Shown here: positions 46,975 to 56,429 of the stretch, in pieces
Layout: each line of letters begins with the position of its first letter
Position numbering within the stretch: position 1 is the stretch's first letter
Origin: Planctomycetota bacterium
GTDB lineage: Bacteria > Planctomycetota > UBA1135 > GCA-002686595
Direction of reading: 5' to 3'
DNA length: 64,000 nucleotides
NCBI GenBank assembly: GCA_030746555.1
Contig: JASLMK010000072.1
Location: forward strand, 44,257-108,256
The notes under the pieces: generated by a model
Told to the model about the DNA's origin: nothing
What the model saw: only the letters and a program-made list of their open reading frames with translations
Databases searched by the model: none
Position numbers and translations under genes: made by a program

Positions 46975-47687
46975 CGGCGCGCCTCCACCAAGCGGACGGC
47001 CACGAACAGGGCCACGGCGGTCCAGGCCACGAAGAAGACGATCGCCGAGGTGTCGACGACGCCGCGCAGGAACAGCTCGAAGTGGGCGCTGACGCTCAGG
47101 AAACCCACCAGCTCGGCGAGGCGCTCGCTCTCGGAGAGACCGGCGAGGACGGGCAAGAAGAGCACCACGACGTTGGCCACGAAGGCCATGAAGGCGGCCA
47201 GCATGGGCGTTGAGAAGGCGGCGCTGGCTACCAGGCCGAGGGCGCAGAACAGCGCCGAGACGAAGACGGCCCCGAGGAAGCCGCCCAAGAGCGGCGCCCA
47301 GTCGGGGGCGACTCCCAGGGAGGCGATCACGACCGCGTAGACGAGCTTGCTCGACCAGAACAGGGTCATGAAGGACAGGGCCGCCAGGAACTTGCCGCAC
47401 ACGACGCTGGCGTCGCTGACCGGTGCGGTCAGGAGGAACTCGAGCATCCCCGAGCGGTCCTCCTCACTGATCATGCGCATGGTCAACAGGGGCGGCACGA
47501 AGAGCAGGGCGGTCGAGGCGCCGAGGGTGTAGCGCAGGCTGGCGGTCACGTCTCCGCCCGACTGCTTCACGACCGCCATGAACAGCCAGCCCGACAGGCC
47601 GAGGGCGACACACAACAGGGACCAGGCGAGGGGGCCGAAGAACATGCCGACCAGCTCCCTGCGGTAGATCGTGAGGGCGCCGCGCAT
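46965..47687 (-). CDS. ABC transporter permease, GldF-like (ABC-2 type)
   Basis: This 240-residue membrane protein has six predicted TM segments. RRELVGMFFGPLAWSLLCVALGLSGWLF at the N terminus is followed by FVPPLLTMRMISEEDRSGMLEFLLTAPVSDASVVCGKF near 64-104, a signature of GldF-like and NosY-like ABC-2 permeases. It pairs with the ATPase whose stop ends one base upstream of this ATG (47687). The substrate is unknown. Confidence 0.85.
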   Translation of the reverse strand: MRGALTIYRRELVGMFFGPLAWSLLCVALGLSGWLFMAVVKQSGGDVTASLRYTLGASTALLFVPPLLTMRMISEEDRSGMLEFLLTAPVSDASVVCGKFLAALSFMTLFWSSKLVYAVVIASLGVAPDWAPLLGGFLGAVFVSALFCALGLVASAAFSTPMLAAFMAFVANVVVLFLPVLAGLSESERLAELVGFLSVSAHFELFLRGVVDTSAIVFFVAWTAVALFVAVRLVEARRWR

Positions 47688-47688
47688 C

Positions 47689-48645
47689 TCAGGAGGGCTC
47701 CGGCCCTTCGTGCTCCAGGTCGAGAGCGATGCGCGCGAAGACCTCCTCCAGCGTCGGCCGGTGCCAGGAGAGCTCGCGCAGGGGCCAACCGTGGCGGGCG
47801 GCGAGGGCGCCGATCTCCTCGCGCAGGTCCTCGTCCGCGCTGACGTCGAACCGCCGGTGGTCGCCGCCCATCCCCCGGTCACAGACCTCGCGGACTCCGG
47901 GGAGCGCGCGCAAGAGTCGCAAGGGCTCGGCCGGGTCCTCCTCCAGGCGCGCCTCGAAGCGCACGTGGGCGTCGCCGCCGAGGTCGGTGAGCAGGCGCTC
48001 GGGCGTCCCGTCGGCCGCGATGCGCCCGCGGTGGATGATGAGGACCCGCGGGCAGACCGCCTCCACCTCGGGCAGGATGTGGGAAGAGAGCAGGACCGTG
48101 TGGCGCTCGGCGAGGCGGCGCACGATCTCGCGCACCTCGATGCGCTGGAGCGGGTCGAGGCCGCTGGTCGGCTCGTCGAGGATCAGCACCTCGGGATCGG
48201 GGAGCAGGGCCACGCCCAGTCCGACGCGCTGGCGCAGGCCGCGCGAGAGGGTCCCGACGAGCTGGCGAGCGCGGTCGGCGAGGCCCACGAGGTCGAGCAC
48301 CTCCCCCACCCGCCGGCGGCGCTCGCCGCGCGCCATGCCGTGCAAGCGCCCCTGGAAGTCGAGCATCTCCGCCACCCGGTGCTCCCCGTAGAGCGGCACC
48401 GCCTCGGGCAGGTAGCCGATCCGGCGGCGCACCTCCATGGACTGGCGCAAGACGTCGTAGCCCGCGACGCTGGCGAAGCCGGAGCTGGCCGGCAGGTACC
48501 CGGCCAGGATGCGCAGGGTCGTGGTCTTGCCCGCCCCGTTGGGGCCGAGGAACCCGGTCACCTCGCCGCGGCCGATCTCGAAGGAGACGTCGTCGAGGGC
48601 GACGAGGCGCGCGAAGCGCCGGGTGAGGTGGCGGACCTGGATCAC
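47689..48645 (-). CDS. ABC transporter ATP-binding protein, GldA-like
   Basis: This 318-residue ATPase has Walker A GPNGAGKTTTLRIL at about residues 35-48, GYLPEAVPLYGEHRVAEML (Q-loop region), signature LSRGLRQRVGLGVALLPDPEVLILDEPTSGLDP (Walker B), and H-loop LLSSHILPEVE. A C-terminal ~85-residue regulatory region follows. The signature LSRGL is non-canonical but usual for this GldA/CcmA-like group. GTG 48645 lies 8 bases after a TACAGT box and has no Shine-Dalgarno. It is the first gene of a four-gene operon. Confidence 0.9.
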   Translation of the reverse strand: MIQVRHLTRRFARLVALDDVSFEIGRGEVTGFLGPNGAGKTTTLRILAGYLPASSGFASVAGYDVLRQSMEVRRRIGYLPEAVPLYGEHRVAEMLDFQGRLHGMARGERRRRVGEVLDLVGLADRARQLVGTLSRGLRQRVGLGVALLPDPEVLILDEPTSGLDPLQRIEVREIVRRLAERHTVLLSSHILPEVEAVCPRVLIIHRGRIAADGTPERLLTDLGGDAHVRFEARLEEDPAEPLRLLRALPGVREVCDRGMGGDHRRFDVSADEDLREEIGALAARHGWPLRELSWHRPTLEEVFARIALDLEHEGPEPS

Positions 48646-48653
48646 GGGCGGGG

Positions 48654-48659
48654 ACTGTA
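48654..48659 (-). promoter_or_regulatory. -10 box TACAGT for the Gld-type operon
   Basis: On the minus strand TACAGT is followed by CCCCGCCC and the GTG at 48645, a spacing that fits leaderless transcription. It lies in the 257-base gap after dnaK. Confidence 0.5.
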
Positions 48660-48841
48660 GCGGCGCGCCCGGACCCGAGCAAACGCCGTGCCCGGCGCCG
48701 GGGAGCCCCCTGGCCGCGCCTCGCAACGCCGGTGCGCGGGATCGCTCGCCCGACCGAGCGGTGTCGCTCGGCCACGTCTGGAAGGCGGGTGCCGGCAGGG
48801 GTCGGGTCGGAGGGCGCGCAGTCCCCCTCTCCACGCGCGCG

Positions 48842-48863
48842 GGGCGCGAACGCTCTCGCGCCC
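48842..48863 (-). terminator. Hairpin downstream of dnaK
   Basis: GGGCGCGA (48842-48849) and TCGCGCCC (48856-48863) make a perfect 8-base-pair stem with a 6-base loop, starting 39 bases past the dnaK stop. No T run follows. The remaining 48646-48902 sequence holds only the Gld-operon -10. Confidence 0.45.
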
Positions 48864-48902
48864 GCGCCCCGGCTCATCGCGCTCGGGCTTCTCGCAAGGG
48901 GA

Positions 48903-50822
48903 TCAGGCCTTGACCTCGAAGTCCGCGTCCACCGGCTCGTCGCCGCGGTCGTCGCCGCTCTCGTCGGCGCACTCGTCGCCGCAGCCGGCCGCCTCGCCGC
49001 CCGCGGCCTGCTGCTCGGCCTGGGCCTTGGCGTAGATCGCCTCGCCGAGCTTCTGCGCCTTCTGCTGGAAGTCGCGCAGGGCGGTCTCGATGGCCTCCTT
49101 GTCGTCGCCCTCGGCGGCCTTCTTCAGCTCCTCGGTGGCGACCTCGATGGCCTTCACCTCCTCTTCGCCCAGCTTCTCGCCGTGCTCTTCGAGCTGGTTC
49201 TTGGTCTCGTGCACGACCTGGTCCACCTGGTTCTTGAGGTCGACGAGCTCGCGCCGCTGCTTGTCCTCGGCCGCGTGCTCGTCGGCCTCGTTGCGCATGC
49301 GCTCGACCTCCTCGTCGCTCAGGCCCGAGGAGGCCTCGATGCGGATCTGCTGCTCGCGGCCGGTGCCCTTGTCGACGGCCTTCACCTCGAGGATGCCGTT
49401 GGCGTCGATGTCGAAGGAGACCTCGATCTGCGGCATGCCGCGCGGCGCGGCCGCGATCCCGTCGAGGTGGAAACGCCCGAGGGTGCGGTTGTCCTTGGCG
49501 AACTCCCGCTCGCCCTGGAGCACGTGGATCTCCACGCTCGGCTGGTTGTCGGAGGCGGTCGAGAAGACCTGGCTCTTGGACGTGGGGATGGTCGTGTTGC
49601 GCTCGATCAGCTGGGTGCACACGCCGCCGAGGGTCTCGATGCCCAAGGAGAGGGGGTTGACGTCGAGCAGGACCACGTCGCTCACCTCGCCGGCGAGGAT
49701 CCCGCCCTGGATGGCCGCGCCGACGGCCACGACCTCGTCGGGGTTCACGCCGCGGTTGGCCTCACGGCCGAAGATCGAGGCGACGATGGCCTGCACCGCC
49801 GGGATGCGGGTCGAGCCGCCCACGAGGATGACGTCGTCGATCGCCGACGGCTCCAGGCCCGCGTCGGCCAGGGCGCGCTCGCACGGACCCCGGGTGCGGC
49901 CCACGAGGCCCTCGACGAGCTGCTCGAACTTGGCGCGGGTCACCGAGCACTGCAGGTGCTTGGGACCGGAGGCGTCCGCGGTGATGAAGGGCAGGTTGAT
50001 GTCGGTCTGGGTGGCGCTGGAGAGCTCGCACTTGGCCTTCTCGCAGGCCTCCTTGAGGCGTTGCATCGCCATCGGGTCCTCGCGCACGTCGATGCCGCTC
50101 TCGGTCTTGAACTGCTCCGCGACGTAGCGGATGAGCTCCTCGTCGAAGTCGTCCCCGCCCAGGTGCGTGTCGCCACTGGTCGAGAGCACCTCGAAGACGC
50201 CGTCGCCGATCTCGAGGATCGAGATGTCGAAGGTGCCCCCGCCGAGGTCGTAGACCGCCACGCGGCCTGTCTTGTCCTTGTCGAGGCCGTAGGCCAGGGT
50301 GGCCGCCGTGGGCTCGTTGATGATGCGCTCGACGGTCAGGCCGGCGATCGCCCCCGCGTCCTTGGTGGCCTGCCGCTGGGCGTCGTTGAAGTAGGCCGGG
50401 ACCGTGATCACGGCGCGCTCGACGGTCTCGCCGAGGTAGGCCTCGGCGGCCTCCTTGAGGTGCTGCAGCACCATGGCGCTCAACTCGGGCGGCGTGTACT
50501 GCTCCCCGTCGATCTCGACCTTGACCAGCTCGTCGGGGCCGCCGACGAGAGAGTAGACGACCTCCTTCTCCTCTGAGCCGACCTCGCTGTGGCGCCGGCC
50601 CATGAAGCGCTTGATGGAGGAGACCGTGCGGATGGGGTTGGTCACCGCCTGCCGCCGGGCGGCGGAGCCGACCAGGCGCGTGTCGCCGGTGAACGCCACC
50701 ACCGAGGGCGTCGTGCGCAGGCCCTCCGCGTTGGTGATGACCGTGGGCTCTCCGCCCTCCATCACCGCCACCACGGAGTTGGTGGTGCCCAGGTCGATGC
50801 CGATGATCTTCTTCTTGCTCAT
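48903..50822 (-). CDS. dnaK: Molecular chaperone DnaK (Hsp70)
   Basis: This 639-residue chaperone has the full actin-fold ATPase: [18 protein letters not shown] at the N terminus, [20 protein letters not shown] near 135-154, [31 protein letters not shown] and [14 protein letters not shown] near 335. The substrate-binding domain has the [13 protein letters not shown] linker region and [12 protein letters not shown]. The lid ends in an acidic tail containing CGDEC before DADFEVKA; a Cys pair in the tail is unusual. No grpE or dnaJ lies nearby. ATG 50822 is preceded by GAGAGG. Upstream are a sigma-54-like promoter and paired repeats described separately. The flanking kinase and NtrC-type regulator lie upstream on the same strand. 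Confidence 0.96.
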   Translation of the reverse strand: MSKKKIIGIDLGTTNSVVAVMEGGEPTVITNAEGLRTTPSVVAFTGDTRLVGSAARRQAVTNPIRTVSSIKRFMGRRHSEVGSEEKEVVYSLVGGPDELVKVEIDGEQYTPPELSAMVLQHLKEAAEAYLGETVERAVITVPAYFNDAQRQATKDAGAIAGLTVERIINEPTAATLAYGLDKDKTGRVAVYDLGGGTFDISILEIGDGVFEVLSTSGDTHLGGDDFDEELIRYVAEQFKTESGIDVREDPMAMQRLKEACEKAKCELSSATQTDINLPFITADASGPKHLQCSVTRAKFEQLVEGLVGRTRGPCERALADAGLEPSAIDDVILVGGSTRIPAVQAIVASIFGREANRGVNPDEVVAVGAAIQGGILAGEVSDVVLLDVNPLSLGIETLGGVCTQLIERNTTIPTSKSQVFSTASDNQPSVEIHVLQGEREFAKDNRTLGRFHLDGIAAAPRGMPQIEVSFDIDANGILEVKAVDKGTGREQQIRIEASSGLSDEEVERMRNEADEHAAEDKQRRELVDLKNQVDQVVHETKNQLEEHGEKLGEEEVKAIEVATEELKKAAEGDDKEAIETALRDFQQKAQKLGEAIYAKAQAEQQAAGGEAAGCGDECADESGDDRGDEPVDADFEVKA

Positions 50823-50872
50823 GGAAACTGCCTCTCGGAGTCCGGTCGGGGGGACGATGTAGGCGACAGCCA

Positions 50873-50888
50873 TCCAAACGGCGTGCCA
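50873..50888 (-). promoter_or_regulatory. Sigma-54-type (-24/-12) promoter candidate upstream of dnaK
   Basis: The minus strand reads TGGCACGCCGTTTGGA. Compared with the family consensus TGGCACG-N4-TTGCW it differs only at the C of the -12 GC (here G), and the GG-to-GG spacing is the required 10 bases. Predicted start of transcription is near 50862, giving a leader of about 40 bases to the dnaK ATG. The nearby A/T-richer stretch 50905-50935 could instead hold a housekeeping promoter. I saw no CIRCE element or sigma-32 box. Confidence 0.5.
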
Positions 50889-50954
50889 GTCCGTCGCCTA
50901 CGCCTAAACTGCTTCTATGAAGTGCTTTACGGCATGTTCGAGCCCCTGGGCGAG

Positions 50955-50967
50955 TGCCATATTGGCA
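50955..50967. promoter_or_regulatory. Activator-site-like inverted repeat 1 upstream of dnaK
   Basis: TGCC-ATATT-GGCA is a perfect inverted repeat (arms TGCC/GGCA, extendable to TGCCA-N3-TGGCA). It is about 93 bases upstream of the predicted dnaK transcription start. It shares ATTGGCAGCCG on its right side with site 2. Confidence 0.5.
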
Positions 50968-50994
50968 GCCGACTCCCGCACCTCCCGGATCCTC

Positions 50995-51007
50995 TGCCGC
51001 ATTGGCA
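50995..51007. promoter_or_regulatory. Activator-site-like inverted repeat 2 upstream of dnaK
   Basis: TGCC-GCATT-GGCA (CTGCC...GGCAG as a 5-base arm) is the second copy, exactly 40 bases from site 1 and about 133 bases from the predicted start. Two dyads on one face of the helix at this distance are typical for sigma-54 activator dimers. The site ends 16 bases past the regulator stop codon. Confidence 0.5.
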
Positions 51008-51023
51008 GCCGCCCCTTTGGCCC

Positions 51024-52387
<1,364 letters not shown>

Positions 52388-52391
<4 letters not shown>

Positions 52392-53188
52392 GCTTCCCCC
52401 TCCTCTCCCTCTTCGGCGTCGCCTCCGGCTCCGTGGGTGATCTCGACCACCAGCGGCAGGACGATCGAGAAGCTCGTCCCGCGCCCGCGTTCGGAGACGA
52501 CGGCGATCGTTCCGTCGTGCTCCTCGACGATGCGCCGGACCGTCGCCAGCCCCAGGCCCGAGCCGTCGCGCTTGGTGGACCAGTAGATGTCGAAGCAGCG
52601 CTCCAGGTCCTCCTCGCCCATGCCGACGCCGGTGTCGGTCAGGGTCAGCTCGGCGAAGTTCCCGCGCCGCTTGAGGCGCACGATCAGCTCCCCGCCCGAG
52701 GGCATGGCCTGGCGCGCGTTCACGACCAGGTTCATGAGCGCCTGGCGGAACATGCCCGAGTCGAGCATCACCAGGGGCAAGGTGCTCGGAAGCTCGAGGT
52801 GGTGGCGGATGTCGAGTTGCTCGTCCTCGGTGGCCGAGAACTCCAGGACCTCCCGCAGGAGGCCGGGCAGGTCGCAGGGTGAGCGATTGATCACACCGCC
52901 GCGCGCGTACCGCAGGAAGTCCTCGACGATGTTCTCGAGGCGGCGAACCTCTCCGCGCAAGGTATGCAGGCGCTTGAGGCAGCGCTTCTCGCGCGCGCTC
53001 GGCTCGGGGCGCCCGGGATCGTTCGAGCGGCCCCACTCCTCCTCCAGGAGGGCGAGGTTGATCGACATGGTCGAGAGGGGGTTCTTGATCTCGTGGGCCA
53101 GCCCCCCCGCCAGGCGCGACAGGAACGCCAGCCGGTCGGGTTCGCCGGGCGCTCCGCGCCCCTTCTCCGCGCTCTCTTCGGTCTGCAT
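52388..53188 (-). CDS. Soluble NtrB-like histidine kinase without a visible sensor domain
   Basis: This 266-residue kinase has phospho-acceptor His32 in GGLAHEIKNPLSTM, so only about 25 residues precede the HisKA domain. There is no transmembrane segment, PAS or GAF domain. HATPase_c has ALMNLVVNARQAMP (N box), LTDTGVGMGEEDLERCFDIYWSTK (G1/F box) and GSGLGLATVRRIVEEHDG (G2). The acidic C terminus overlaps the regulator GTG (GTGA). ATG 53188 has a purine-rich upstream stretch. A longer start at 53278 would overlap the divergent gene. The input must come from a partner protein or from the dimerisation domain itself. Confidence 0.88.
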
Positions 53189-53227
53189 GGGGACGCCCCC
53201 CGCCTTGGGTTGGCGGGGAGCGGCGGA

Positions 53228-53235
53228 TAGGCTAG
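53228..53235. promoter_or_regulatory. Overlapping divergent -10 boxes (TAGGCT / TAGCCT)
   Basis: TAGGCTAG in the 68-base divergent gap reads as TAGGCT (53228-53233) on the plus strand and TAGCCT (53235-53230) on the minus strand. It could drive the TsaC-phosphatase fusion and the kinase-regulator pair. It is a pattern-only call. Confidence 0.3.
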
Positions 53236-53256
53236 CAAGCGCCTCGCCGGCGCCCC

Positions 53257-54363
53257 ATGTCCTCGTCCCCCTCTTCACCGTCCCCGCGCATCACCCACGC
53301 CGGTGGCGCCGCGGGCGCGGCGCTGACCGAGCGCGTCGGGACGGCCCTGGGAGACGGTGCCCTGGTCGTCCTGCCCACCGAGACCGTCTACGGCATCGCG
53401 GCCCGCGCTGACAGCGGGCGCGCCCTCGACGCCCTGGCCGCCTTCAAGCAGCGCCCCGCCGAGCAGGGCTGGACCTGGCACGTGGGCGGAGGGGACGCCC
53501 TCGAGCGCTTCGACGCTCCCTCACCCCTCGCCAGGCGGCTGTCCGAGCGCTTCTGGCCCGGCCCCCTGACCCTGGTGCTGCCCGGCGTGCCCGCCGGCCT
53601 GGAGGCCGCCGCCCGCGACGGCTGGACCGGAGTCCGACGCGTCGCCCACCCCCTGACGGCCGAGGTGCTGGGGTCCCTGCCGTTCCCGGCCGTGATGACG
53701 AGCGCCAACGCTCGCGGCGCTCCCCCGGCCACCGACGGCGACTCCGCCGAGGCCGCGACGCGGGGCGCGGTCGACCTCGTCGTCGACGCGGGTCCGAGCC
53801 GCGACGGCGCCGCCTCGAGCGTCCTGCGCCTGGGCCGCGGGCGCTTCGAGCTGCTCCGCGAAGGAGCCTGCGACCTGGAGAGCCTGCGCCGAGCCGCCGG
53901 CCTGCGCATCGCCTTCGCCTGCACCGGGAACACCTGTCGCAGCCCGATGGCGCTGGGCCTGGGGCGCAGGGCCCTCGCACGGCGGTTGGAGGCCGACGAC
54001 GAGCGGCTGGCGGAGTTCGGGTTCGAGCTCTCCTCGTTCGGCGTCTTCGCGGGAGAGGGCTCCCCGGCATCGGGCAACGCGGTCGAGGCCTGCCGCCAGC
54101 GTGGGATCGACATCGCCAGACACCGCTCCCGCGGATTGCACGCCGACCAGCTCGCCGGGCTCGAGCGCGTCTACTGCATGACCCGCGCCCACGTCGACGC
54201 GTTGCGCCTCCTGGCCGTCGGATCCGACGGTCCGGCGATCGCGCTCCTCGATCCCGACGGCGCCGACGTCCCCGACCCGATCGGCGGTAGCCTGCACGAG
54301 TACCAGCGCTGCGCGGAGCACATCCTCGGCTGCATCGCCGAGCGCCTGGAGGAGTGGGCCTGA
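53257..54363 (+). CDS. Fusion of TsaC/Sua5 (YrdC) threonylcarbamoyl-AMP synthase and low-molecular-weight protein tyrosine phosphatase
   Basis: In this 368-residue protein, residues about 20-205 are a YrdC domain: GALVVLPTETVYGIAARAD, AFKQRPAEQG (K-x-R motif), RFWPGPLTLVLPG, VRRVAHPL and AVMTSANARG. It makes L-threonylcarbamoyl-AMP for t6A37 of tRNA. Residues about 215-368 are an LMW-PTP/ArsC-like domain with P-loop CTGNTCRSPMA (Cys222, Arg228), ASGNAVEACRQRGIDIARHRSRGL and the general-acid loop VPDPIGGSLHEYQRCAEHI. Both active sites look intact. The natural role of the phosphatase half is unknown. ATG 53257 sits in the divergent gap to the kinase. Confidence 0.87.
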   Translation: MSSSPSSPSPRITHAGGAAGAALTERVGTALGDGALVVLPTETVYGIAARADSGRALDALAAFKQRPAEQGWTWHVGGGDALERFDAPSPLARRLSERFWPGPLTLVLPGVPAGLEAAARDGWTGVRRVAHPLTAEVLGSLPFPAVMTSANARGAPPATDGDSAEAATRGAVDLVVDAGPSRDGAASSVLRLGRGRFELLREGACDLESLRRAAGLRIAFACTGNTCRSPMALGLGRRALARRLEADDERLAEFGFELSSFGVFAGEGSPASGNAVEACRQRGIDIARHRSRGLHADQLAGLERVYCMTRAHVDALRLLAVGSDGPAIALLDPDGADVPDPIGGSLHEYQRCAEHILGCIAERLEEWA

Positions 54364-54382
54364 GCGAGTCGGACGCGCGCGC

Positions 54383-56410
54383 CTAGCGGCCGGCCCCCAC
54401 GAGGCGCGGCGCGCCGACGGGACGGGCGTGGCGGCCGTGGCCGGAGTCGTCGGGGAAGTACCCGCGGGCGCGCCGGTCGAGGTGCAGCAGGAGCACCGTG
54501 TCTGTGTCGCGTTCGAACACGCGCCGCGGGGTGAAGCGCGCGTCGTAGCGCGCCGTGCGCGAGAGCCGCACCTCGTCGATGGAGCCGCGGAAGGGATGGA
54601 CCGGCGCTCCAGCCCCGTCGGTGTCGGCTCCGATCATCAGCGGCAGGTCGTTGGTCACCAGTCCCCGGGCCTTTGTTTCGCCGGTGAGGGCGCCGTCGAC
54701 GAAGAACCGCAGGCGCTCGCCGTCGAGGCAGAGGGCGAGGTGGGTCCACGCATCCTCCGCGGGGGCCGCGCTCGCTCCGGCAACGGCGTATCCCCGCCCG
54801 GCGGCCGCACGATGCTCGACGAAGGCCATGCCGCGCGGCAGGTCCTCCCTGCCGCCCGCGCCGCCGGGGCCGCCCCAGAAGATCCCGTAGCCCGACTGCT
54901 CGGTCGTGCACAGCAGGCCCGTGCGCCCGGCGCCGGGCGCGCCCCGGACCCAGCACTCCAGGGTGAAGCGTTCGAGGGATTCGCCGACCGCCGCGGAGAG
55001 GGCGCTCGAGCCGTCGAGCTCGATGGCGCGCCCTGCCCCCGCCGGAGCCGGCCCGCACAGGCCGGCGAGGGTCGGGAGCCGAGTCGGCAGCCGCCGGGTG
55101 GAGCGGAACTGTTGGGTCAGGCCGCTCCCCAGGGTGTAGGTCAAGCGCACCTCGGCCTCGCGGTCGGGGCGCCTGGCGGCGAGGAGCGCGGGGTGGTCGG
55201 CAGGGGGCGGGCCGGAGAACTCGGAGAGGGGTCGCACCGCCAGGGTGACCCGCGCCGACTCCCCCGCCCCCAGTTTCCCGCGCGGCGGGCCGCCGTCGGG
55301 GCCGCCGACACTCCAAACCTCCGAGGGCGCCGGAGTGACGAGCTCCCAAGTCACCTCGCGCCCGCTGGGGTTGGTGACCTCCAGCTCCACGGCGGACGCT
55401 GGGGCCTCAAACGGCGCGAGGCTCCCGTGGGTGCGCAGCCACCGACCCCGCACGAGCCTCCCCATCTCGCCCAGCTCCTCGGCGCTCACCATGTCGCCGC
55501 CGAACAGGGTGCCGGCCTGCATCACCCCCAGGGTGATGCCCTCGCGCCGGGCGCGCACGTGGGTCACCGCGTGCATCGAAGACGTCTCCAGGAGCGAACT
55601 CGCCGCTCCGCCGGTGCGGCCCAGGACGAGGTAGCGGATGCCGTCTCGCTCTCCGTAGTCCACCCAGCGGTGGGTGTGACCCGCGAACACGGCCGTGCAG
55701 CGTCCGTCGGCGACGAGGACCTCGTGCACCCGCGGCCAGTTGCACCCCTCGTAGGCGCCGGTCCAGCGCGGGTGGTGCAGGAACACGAACACCTGTTCGG
55801 CGTCGGTGGCGGCGAGGTCTCTGCGCAGCCAGTCGAGCTGCTCGGCGCTCATGTTCTGGTTCACCGCGGGGTTGCTGAAGGACTGGGCCTCGTCGCTCGA
55901 CAGGCACACGATGTGCGCCCAGCGGTAGTCGAAGGAGTAGTAGAGCGGCCCGAAGTGCTGCTTGTAGAGCTCCTTGTGCCCCCCCGGAGGCCGGCCGCGG
56001 GCGTAGACGTCGTGGTTGCCCAGCACCGGGTACCACGGCGCGCGCAGGCCCGCCATCACGCCGCGGTACTCGCGCATCTCCTCCAGCCACTGCGGCGCGT
56101 CGTTGTAGCCCTGGATCATGTCGCCGACGGTCATGACGAAGTCGGGGTCGAGGCGGTTCGCCATGCGCACGCCCTCCTCGAGCACACGCACGCCCTCGGG
56201 CGGCCCGCCCGTGCGGTCGCCGAACACGACGAAGCTGAACCCCTCACGCTCGCCCGGGGCCCGCAGCTCGACGCCGCTGTCGGTCCCCGCGTTCACCGGC
56301 GCTCCGTCGCCGTCCCCCGGCGCCGATCCGCCCACGACCCAGGCGCAGAACACGAGCGCAGCGACTGAGGACAACGAACGACGCTGCAGCGGGATCGTCA
56401 CGGTCGGCAT
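54383..56410 (-). CDS. Secreted calcineurin-like metallophosphoesterase with C-terminal LamG domain
   Basis: This 675-residue protein has an N-terminal signal peptide (SSVAALVFCAWVVGGSA). The phosphoesterase domain covers about 58-290, with FVVFGDRTGG, MTVGDMIQGYND, YPVLGNHDVYARG, FVFLHHPRW and AVFAGHTHRWVDYG. A middle beta-rich region follows (VELEVTNPSGREVTWEL). A concanavalin/LamG domain lies at about 465-640 (RAIELDGSSAL, FTLECWVRG, WTHLALCLDGERLRFFVDG, GSIDEVRLSRTARYDARF). It presumably hydrolyses phosphoesters outside the cytoplasm while attached to glycans. The ATG at 56410 follows a TATCCT box by 7 bases. Confidence 0.87.
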   Translation of the reverse strand: MPTVTIPLQRRSLSSVAALVFCAWVVGGSAPGDGDGAPVNAGTDSGVELRAPGEREGFSFVVFGDRTGGPPEGVRVLEEGVRMANRLDPDFVMTVGDMIQGYNDAPQWLEEMREYRGVMAGLRAPWYPVLGNHDVYARGRPPGGHKELYKQHFGPLYYSFDYRWAHIVCLSSDEAQSFSNPAVNQNMSAEQLDWLRRDLAATDAEQVFVFLHHPRWTGAYEGCNWPRVHEVLVADGRCTAVFAGHTHRWVDYGERDGIRYLVLGRTGGAASSLLETSSMHAVTHVRARREGITLGVMQAGTLFGGDMVSAEELGEMGRLVRGRWLRTHGSLAPFEAPASAVELEVTNPSGREVTWELVTPAPSEVWSVGGPDGGPPRGKLGAGESARVTLAVRPLSEFSGPPPADHPALLAARRPDREAEVRLTYTLGSGLTQQFRSTRRLPTRLPTLAGLCGPAPAGAGRAIELDGSSALSAAVGESLERFTLECWVRGAPGAGRTGLLCTTEQSGYGIFWGGPGGAGGREDLPRGMAFVEHRAAAGRGYAVAGASAAPAEDAWTHLALCLDGERLRFFVDGALTGETKARGLVTNDLPLMIGADTDGAGAPVHPFRGSIDEVRLSRTARYDARFTPRRVFERDTDTVLLLHLDRRARGYFPDDSGHGRHARPVGAPRLVGAGR

Positions 56411-56417
56411 GAGGATC

Positions 56418-56423
56418 AGGATA
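56418..56423 (-). promoter_or_regulatory. -10 box TATCCT for the metallophosphoesterase gene
   Basis: Minus-strand TATCCT is followed by GATCCTC and the ATG at 56410. This spacing again allows a leaderless transcript. No -35 was seen. Confidence 0.4.
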
Positions 56424-56429
56424 GCGCTC

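Noticed and set aside
48646-48902. Possible small gene between dnaK and the ABC ATPase
   Set aside because: Open frames here are short, lack start signals and coding character, and are interrupted by the dnaK terminator hairpin.
50941-50967. GAGTGCC...GGCAGCCGACTC as a CIRCE heat-shock element upstream of dnaK
   Set aside because: CIRCE is TTAGCACTC-N9-GAGTGCTAA. Here arm order, spacing and sequence do not fit.
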